Of a DNA stretch of 29,241 bases, positions 21,682 to 29,241 are shown one piece after another. The translations under genes and the position numbers were made by a program. The stretch comes from Reclinomonas americana ATCC 50394. Lineage: Eukaryota > Jakobida > Jakobea > Jakobida. Within the stretch, counting starts at the first letter, position 1. Each line of letters begins with the position of its first letter. The stretch covers positions 186,851 to 216,091 of the forward strand of contig PS015045.1 of the NCBI GenBank assembly GCA_048213135.1. The letters run 5' to 3'. The notes under the pieces are model-generated. The model searched no databases. It saw only the letters and a list, made by a program, of their open reading frames with translations, and was not told the origin of the DNA.

Positions 21682-24600
21682 CACACACACGCACACACAC
21701 ACACACACTCACTCACTCTCTCACACACTCATCATCCCTTCACCACTTATCTCTCTCCGTGTGCGTTTGTGCAGTCGTTGCGTGTCTCTGTCACACACGC
21801 ACACACACACTCGCACGCATATCTCTCTCCGTGTGCGTTGTGCATGCATTGTTCCCGCCATTCTTTGATCACCGTCTTGTCTTCCACTCACTCTTACTCC
21901 CCATTCTCCTCCTCCCAACCCCGCTTCCTCTCTTTCTTCTCGTTGTCTTCTCCTGTCTGTGCATTGCGCGCGCGATGTGTGCGTGTTCTCAGTTGTCTTG
22001 GGCTCTTGCATGTTGAAATGCATCAGTGTGGTTCTCATGCCGTCCTCATTGACGCACGCCCGCTCATTATGCGCACTTCTTGTCTTGCTCTTCCTCGTGT
22101 ATGCATACGCGCCTGCGCGCAAGTGCGTTTGTTTGTTTGCGACATGGCCAACCTGACATTTTCCACACAAACACGCACAGGTTCTTGGCCGAATGCCGTG
22201 CTCTGCTGGAGGTCGAGTTTCTCTTGTTGGAGGGCGGCTCGTCTGCATTGGAGTTGACGGGGCGAGTTATTCGCAATCCGCAGCTGTTTCGTCGGCATTT
22301 CCTTGTCACTTATCACTGCCGGCATTCATGTATGTTCTTTTTGTAGCATTGTGGAGACCGTGAAAGCGGTGACGACATACGAGACGCAGTGCAAGGTCGA
22401 GAAGGAGTCGAGGGAGCAGGCTGCAGCTGCAGAGGCGATGAAGGTACACGCACGCAGAGGAACAGAGGCAACAACAAGTCCGCGCACAGTGCCTGACCTT
22501 GTCGTGTGTGCGTCGCAGCGAGCTTGGGAGGACGAGTTGTTGGCACTGGAGCCCGAGTTGGAGCGCAGGAAAGCAGAGTTGGAGGCGGAGGGGCTGTGGA
22601 GTGTGCCGACGACACAGACCGAGGCGACTCGTGAGCCCGAGCGCAAGTGGTCGCACTGGGATTATGTGTTGCAGGAGATGCAGTGGTTGGCGGAGGATTT
22701 TGGCGAGGAGGTGAGGAGTGTTTGTGGGGTGTGCTTCCATTCAACCTTCTCTCATTCTCCTCTCTCCCTTCTTTCTCTTATCCCCCCTTGGTGCTNNNNN
22801 NNNNNNNNNNNNNNNCTCACAGTCACCTCTCCAAAATCGCCGCCCCCACCACCACCGCCGCCGCCACCGCCAGCTGCGGCTACTGCTGCTGCCGCCGCGG
22901 CCGCTCCACCCGCCTCCTTGCCGAATGGCACACCGCGATCACGTCGGGCACCACTTTCGGCGAGGAGACGCGGTGGTGGTGGCGTGGCTGGCGAGGCGAA
23001 TCCGTTTGGCGAGGAGGAGGATGACGAGGCCACGATCGAGCAGGAGGAGCGCGAGGCAGGGGGAACCGTAGACTACACGGGCGAGCTCAACGAGTTGCAA
23101 CAGGAGCAGGAGATGAGTGTTGATGAGCTGCGAGCCAAGTACGGCATCAAAGGTGCGTCGATGGTGGCCAGTCGCTGCAGACCTGTGTTAGTTTTCCCCC
23201 CTCAATGTTGATTGGCATGTCGCAGACGACGACGACGAAGACGAAGAGGACAATGATGACAGCAGCGATGACGATGACAGTGATTCGGAAGGCGACGACG
23301 ATGGCGATGAACGGGAGGGAAAAGAAGAAGCGGCCGACAGTGTGTCGCAGTCGACCAGCAAGAGTGCGTCTAGTGCGCAGCGGATGGATGTCGACGATCG
23401 GGAAGAGGAGGGCGAGGAGGATGAGGAGGGAAGTGGCGATGAAGACCAAGAAGATGAAGATGAAGATGACGAAGAGGAGGAGGACGACGACGAGGAGGAG
23501 GACGCAAGTGACGATCGTGACCGAGCTGGTGGTTCGTTGTCTGGTGCCGACGGTCGCGCCGTGATAAACGAGGCAGCCGCGAGCGCCGCTGAAGCGCAGG
23601 TGCGTGATTGGCCATCCTGCTTTAGTTACCGATTTGTTTCGTCTCTAATTCTCGTTCTTCTCCTGTACTCTGTGCAGCCAAAAGGCAATACGCTGGACAG
23701 CACCACGATTCGCACCAAAGTACCCTTCCTGCTCACCAACGACATGAGCCTGCGCGAGTACCAGCATGTGGGACTCGACTGGTTGGTGACGATGTACGAG
23801 AAGAATCTGAACGGTATTCTGGCTGACGAAATGGGTCTCGGTTCGTGCCTGTTTCCCCGCCGCTTGTCTCGTGCGCATGGCTGAAGAGAAACCATTCGTT
23901 GCTCGTGCAGGCAAGACCATTCAGACGATTGCACTCTTGGCGCACTTGGCGTGCGAAAAGGGTGTTTGGGGTCCTCATCTGGTGGTCGTACCAAAGAGGT
24001 GTGCTGACTCGACTCCGCGCTTGTAATTTGTCATCCTCTTCATAACTTTGCTGCCGCAGTGTGATGCTGAACTGGGAGATTGAGTTCAAGAAGTGGTGCC
24101 CGTCGCTCAAGATCGTCGTCTACTACGGCAACCCGAAAGAACGCAAGCTGCGCCGACAGGGCTGGAACAAGCCGAACGCGTTCCACGTGTGCATCACGTC
24201 GTACGAGCTGATCCTGCAGGACGAGAGCACCTTCCGGCGGCGTCGATGGGTGTACTTGATCTTGGACGAGGCGCACAACATTAAGAATTTCAAGAGCAAG
24301 CGCTGGCAGGTCGGTGGCGCACTGAGGGGAGGTGGCTGTTATGAGAGGAGGAACTCACTTTGTTTATGCAGACGCTGTTGAATTTCCACTCGGAAAAGCG
24401 GCTGCTGCTGACCGGCACACCGCTGCAGAACTCGGTGATGGAGCTGTGGTCGTTGATGCACTTTTTGATGCCGCAGAGTTGCGTGAAAGCAAAGGAGTGA
24501 GAGAGAATATGAACATCACAAGAGAGAGACTTTTTGTTGCTGACTCTCTCTCTCCTCCCTCCCCTCACTCCCCTCACTCCCCCCCTCTCTCCCCTCCCTC

Positions 24601-27600
24601 GCTTGCATGCTTNNNNNNNNNNNNNNNNNNNNNNNNNNNNNNNNNNNNNNNNNNNNNNNNNNNNNNNNNNNNNNNNNNNNNNNNNNNNNNNNNNNNNNNN
24701 NNNNNNNNNNNNNNNNNNNNNNNNNNNNNNNNNNNNNNNNNNNNNNNNNNNNNNNNNNNNNNNNNNNNNNNNNNNNNNNNNNNNNNNNNNNNNNNNNNNN
24801 NNNNNNNNNNNNNNNNNNNNNNNNNNNNNNNNNNNNNNNNNNNNNNNNNNNNNNNNNNNNNNNNNNNNNNNNNNNNNNNNNNNNNNNNNNNNNNNNNNNN
24901 NNNNNNNNNNNNNNNNNNNNNNNNNNNNNNNNNNNNNNNNNNNNNNNNNNNNNNNNNNNNNNNNNNNNNNNNNNNNNNNNNNNNNNNNNNNNNNNNNNNN
25001 NNNNNNNNNNNNNNNNNNNNNNNNNNNNNNNNNNNNNNNNNNNNNNNNNNNNNNNNNNNNNNNNNNNNNNNNNNNNNNNNNNNNNNNNNNNNNNNNNNNN
25101 NNNNNNNNNNNNNNNNNNNNNNNNNNNNNNNNNNNNNNNNNNNNNNNNNNNNNNNNNNNNNNNNNNNNNNNNNNNNNNNNNNNNNNNNNNNNNNNNNNNN
25201 NNNNNNNNNNNNNNNNNNNNNNNNNNNNNNNNNNNNNNNNNNNNNNNNNNNNNNNNNNNNNNNNNNNNNNNAGATTTGCGCACATTGGGCTTTGTGTTTG
25301 CCGAGTTGTTCGACCCGCTGGATGCCACTTCCGTGGCTCGCGCGCAAGCGCTTTCTGCCAATGGCGAAATCGCGCAGCAACTGAACGAGCTCCGTCGTGA
25401 GGCCAACAAGAAGGTGGTGGCTGGCAAGTTTGCGTCGGTGCTGGATTTTGCGCGGTCGGCTGAGTCTGTTCGGCAGTCGAAGGTGAGGAAGGGGGAATGG
25501 GAAGGGAAAGGGGAAGGGAAAGGGAGAGAGGGAGAAGGAGGAAAGAGAGAGAGAGATGTGGTTTAAAAGAAAGTGCGAAATGGATGTCGTGATGGCTCTG
25601 TTTTGTTTCATTTCCTCTCTCTGCGCTTGCTTCTCGCTCTTCTGCTTCTGCGCTCCCCCGGTCGCTCTCTCTGTGCTTCCCTTTCTCACCCTCTCTTGTC
25701 CCCTGTCGCTCTGTGCGCTCCCTTTTGCTCTCTTCGCTCCCTCTCTCACTCTCTGCGGCCCTCGCTCCCTCTGCGCTCCCTCTCACACCGTCGCCCTCTT
25801 ACGCCCTTTGTTTCTCGTCACAGTCCCTCATCGAGGTCCTCGAATCCACCGCTGCCACCAACACGCTGCACTTGCGACGACCGGTGTTGTACGGCAGCGA
25901 TCTGCGACGAATCGTCCAGTGCGCGCCACCATCCGTCTTCGACATCCAGGCACGCATTCACCACCCGCTTCTGTCCGACTGTCTGTACACGTACGAACGG
26001 CGCGCCGATGAGATGCGTGACGATGTTCGCCGGTACTGTTTTGCCATCTCCAAGGCGCGCGCCCCGCCAGCACGCCTGTACGTTCCACACCCGGAGCCGT
26101 CTCTCATGATTGATGACGCGTGGAGGGAGCGCGTGATGCGGCGTCGCGTGCTTCGCCGATTTGAAACGTACCACGACGCCGATATTCGTTTGCAAGTCTA
26201 CTTCCCCGACAAGCGTCTCATTCAGTACGACAGCGGCAAGTTGCAGGTTTGTGATTCGATTGGAGAGGGAGTTCCTCTCTTCCTGCTTTACTCATCCCCG
26301 CGTCGCGCAGACACTGGACGTGCTGTTGAAACGGTTGAAGCGCGAAGGACATCGTGTGCTGATATTCACACAAATGTCGCGTGTGTTGGACATTCTGGAG
26401 ACTTTTCTGTGTTTGCACGGCCACACGTATTCACGTCTCGACGGCTCAACGCCGATTGAACGGCGTCAGATGCTGGTCGAGCGCTTCAACACAGACGATC
26501 GCGTGTTTTGCTTTATTTTGTCCACACGCTCTGGCGGTCTGGGCATCAATCTGACGGGCGCCGACACGGTGGTGTTCTTTGACTCGGACTGGAATCCGGC
26601 CATGGACGCGCAGGCGCAGGACCGGTGTCATCGCATTGGACAGACGCGTGATGTGCACATTTATCGTTTGGTGTCGGAGGCCACGGTGGAGGAGAACATT
26701 TTGCTCAAGGCCCAGCAGAAGCGCGACTTGGACTCGCTTGTGATTCAGGTGAGTACGGTTCCTGCGCTGTGTAACTTTGCATGTGCTGATTGAGTTGCAC
26801 ATGTGTATGCAGAGTGCCGGTTTCACCACCGACTTCTTCCAAAAACTGGATGCCCGCGCACTGTTTGGCGACGAGTCCATTCCGAGCAGCGCGGCCACTG
26901 CTGCCGCACCTCCGCCTGCGCCTGTCAGTGGCGCGCGTGGTGCATCAGCAAACGCTCGTCCAACTCCGCGCTCACAGGCCGAGTTGGATGCGGCGCTGGC
27001 GTCGGTGGAGGACGAGAACGACGTGGCTGGTTGCGTTTTCTTCGATGTTCTACGATTCCTGTGCACTGCTTGTTTTCTGACTCTCCACTTTTGGTTGATC
27101 AGCGGCGGCTGTGGCGCGACGGGAGCAGCAAGAGGAACTGTCTGAATTTGTTGACGAAGATGTGCGTGATCTTCGTGCCTCCCCTTGTTGACTCCTTCTT
27201 TTCTCACCTTCATCGCGCCGCTTTCACAGGGTGGTGCCGGCCCGTCGGGCATTGCAGCCGGTCGTGCCGGTCAGATTCCAGAGGACCTCGTGCCGGGCGA
27301 CGCCGGAGTAGAACTCGTGCTGAAGATGCTCTCTCCAGTTCAACTGTTGCGTGACGTATCTCCCCCTGCTCGACTCCGCACATGCGAGGCCGCTAATCCC
27401 ATTGACTGCACAGTTACGCCTTGCGGTACATGGAGGAGAACTTCTTCTTCCCCGGCAATTACCAGCGACTGCTGCAGCTGGAGCAGATCGAGGCGCAGCT
27501 GGCGGAGCAGGAGGGCCAGATGAATGGTCATGCTGGTGTGTTGTTTGCTGCAGTCGCCTTGCTTCCGCCGCACGATGAACACTCACANNNNNNNNNNNNN

Positions 27601-29241
27601 NNNNNNNNNNNNNNNNNNNNNNNNNNNNNNNNNNNNNNNNNNNNNNNNNNNNNNCCCTCACAAAAAAACCTGGGTCAAACACGCACACACACGCGCACGC
27701 AACTGCACTTCCACAGTCTCACTGTTTCTTTCTTGCCTCCCCGCGACGACAGTGAGCTGTACTCGTCGCTTCCGATCAAAGCTGCCGAGGCGCAAGCGTT
27801 GGATGTCGTTGCGTGGTGGAAGGAGAGGGGTATTGAGGGGAAGTGCATTGCATTGCATTTCACTCATGCGTCTCTTCGCTTGCAGGGCAAGGTGTACTTT
27901 TTGGATGCAGTGGAGGACGATCCACACGATGTCAGTGTTATCCGTGTACCTCGTGTGTATCGCAACAAGCCACTGCCGCAAGTATCGGTGAGCTGTGTTG
28001 TCACAGATTGCGTTGCGATGATGGCGAGTTATCTCACTTGGATGTGTATCGATAGAATCCCGGCAAGTACCCTGTCGATGTTCCTCCAACGACCCTTGGA
28101 AGATATGGGTATGTGGTTGCTTGACGTCTGCCGCAGCTTGTTTTCGCGTCTCCTCCGTATCTCCCCTTGTTTTGCAGCCTTGTCGTCCCGCTGCTTCTTT
28201 TCTCTCTTGCTGCTCCTTTCCTCTCGCGCTGCTCCATCCCTCTCGCGCTGCTTTTTCACTCTCCCTTGCTACTTCTCTCTCGCTGCTCCCTTCCTCTCGC
28301 TGCTTTCTCTGTCTTCCCTTCCCATTTTCTCCTCTCGCGACTCCCTCTCTGTCTTCCCTTCCCTTTTTCTCCTCTCGCATCTCCCTCTCTGTCTTCCCTT
28401 GTCCCTTTTCCCCATTTCTCCTCATTCCAGTTTCTTCTCATCACCCTCTCCATGTGCAGCGAGCGATCGACAGCCAACTGGACATCGGCCGAGGATGCGG
28501 TACTCATCCAGGTGCTGGTTGACGCGATTGGCAAGGACCTTTTGCAGATCGCCGAGGAGGACGTTCTGGGCGGTGCGCGGCATCGTTTTTTCCCGCTTTC
28601 TCCCTCTGCGTCCGAGTGCTTCTCACTTCTCGGTCACTGTGCGCAGTCAACTGGACCGAGTTGGCTGTGGCTTTTAACACGCGCATCGGCCACACGCGCC
28701 GTCGTTCTGGTCCCATGTTGCACTGGCGAGTGATGAATGTCATCACCAAGGAGGCGAAGCGCGTGGCACGAGTTGCGTGCGATGTGAAAGAGATGCCGCC
28801 ACGCCTGCTCTCCGATATTCATTCCAACGTGCAGGGTCCGCGCCACTTTGTGGTCGGCGACGTGCCGTCAAGACGCCCACTCACCGAAAACACCCCGTAC
28901 GGTGAGCTACTGCACACGTGTGGTCATGGTGAGCCCTCTACGGTCATTTCTGAGTTGCTGCATCATCAGATGTGCGAGCTGGCTTGCTGTTGTCGGATTT
29001 CTATGCCAAAACAAAGGTGGCCATGGTGCGCCACCGGGATGCCATGGCGCAGCGCAGTGTGGAGCGGCCGAATTCCGAGTTTTGGTTGAGCACCACGTCA
29101 GCCGATGGTGCGTCGCTTGTTTGACTCTCGCTCGCTCGCGTCTCACCGTTTTTTCCTCGGGGCAGTGCCTGTCGTGATTCCGCCGGGCTACGACGCCCCG
29201 CAGTCGAGTGCCAGACTGTCGGTGTTTGTCGATGACATGGC
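21197..29241 (+). CDS. SWR1/SRCAP/EP400/Domino-class chromatin remodelling ATPase, 3' end outside window
   Basis: Nuclear Snf2-type ATPase of the INO80/SWR1 group; relatives exchange H2A.Z into nucleosomes. 24 exons are visible: 21197-21627, 22181-22285, 22347-22443, 22519-22710, 22823-23152, 23226-23599, 23678-23840, 23911-23998, 24060-24309, 24372-24477, 25273-25482, 25824-26246, 26311-26748, 26813-27029, 27103-27161, 27230-27345, 27414-27526, 27753-27807, 27886-27987, 28056-28108, 28460-28572, 28647-28901, 28970-29107, 29166 onward. About 1,500 codons are visible. Domains in order: acidic N terminus; HSA domain ([19 protein letters not shown]); Pro/Ala and acidic linkers; ATPase with DEMGLGKT, DEAH (24265-24276) and [12 protein letters not shown] lobe with [31 protein letters not shown] and [13 protein letters not shown]; then a SANT/Myb-like region ([16 protein letters not shown] and [10 protein letters not shown]). 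HSA plus SANT favours the EP400/Domino/PIE1 type. Gaps hide part of the HSA, the segment between the ATPase lobes, and one exon near 27600. Confidence 0.93.
21649..21720. repeat. (CA)n tract in intron 1 of the helicase gene
   Basis: CA-rich microsatellite with a few interruptions directly downstream of the first donor. It is followed by a direct repeat of the exon 1/intron 1 junction at 21770-21789. Confidence 0.85.
24613..25271. other. Assembly gap, 659 N, between the ATPase lobes of the helicase
   Basis: The segment after LMHFLMPQ and before [14 protein letters not shown] is missing. Family members have several hundred residues here, including the region that links the two RecA-like lobes. 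Confidence 0.95.
28109..28459 (+). repeat. Pyrimidine-rich intron with degenerate tandem repeats
   Basis: 351-nt helicase intron bounded by GTATGT and TGTGCAG. It contains repeated CTCTGTCTTCCCTT units (about 28307, 28348 and 28388) and CTCTCGCTGCTCC-like units. Reading frames across it are low-complexity Ser/Leu/Phe shadows. Confidence 0.75.

Overview
This is a eukaryotic nuclear DNA window. Every recognisable gene is cut into short exons by many spliceosomal introns of mostly 45-100 nt that obey GT-AG, and the proteins are typically eukaryotic: a Rac-type GTPase, mitochondrial phosphate carriers, and an SWR1/SRCAP/EP400-type chromatin remodeller. Introns and spacers are full of CA, GA and TC microsatellites. 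Codons are moderately GC-rich and protein linkers are rich in Ala, Ser, Pro, Asp and Glu. A unicellular eukaryote (free-living protist) is the best guess. I cannot name the species. It is a draft assembly with ten N gaps; three are 20-N placeholders, and several swallow exons.

Layout. 1-1182 (+): 3' end of an unrecognised gene, most of it one repeat-filled intron. 2061-4549 (-): a complete Rac/Cdc42-like small GTPase with two different in-frame last exons, each ending in its own prenylation motif. 5164-7165 (-): a six-exon gene of unknown function. 7598-8843 (-): part of a mitochondrial phosphate carrier (PiC-1). 9952-12925, or to 13510 (-): secreted NHL-propeller/cadherin-like protein, copy A. 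14101-15917 (-): complete, divergent phosphate carrier (PiC-2). 16222-19985, or to 20754 (-): NHL/cadherin-like copy B. 21197-29241 and beyond (+): 24 visible exons of an SWR1/SRCAP/EP400/Domino-class helicase, divergently oriented from NHL-B.

The middle 13 kb alternates PiC-1, NHL-A, PiC-2, NHL-B. The NHL copies are about 98% identical in DNA where they align, including an intron. The two carriers are only about 73% identical in protein over their shared exon. The two layers of duplication therefore differ in age, or the NHL copies have been homogenised.

Two observations stand out. First, the GTPase has duplicated terminal exons, one with a polybasic tail and one with a double cysteine. This parallels the two C-terminal splice forms of animal Cdc42. 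Second, many introns in unrelated genes start with GTTGCGT, or otherwise with GTGCGT or GTTCGT, rather than the usual GTRAGT. This points to an unusual 5' splice-site grammar. Exon models below were built by hand from splice dinucleotides, phase and protein-family continuity; no alignment or transcript data were available.
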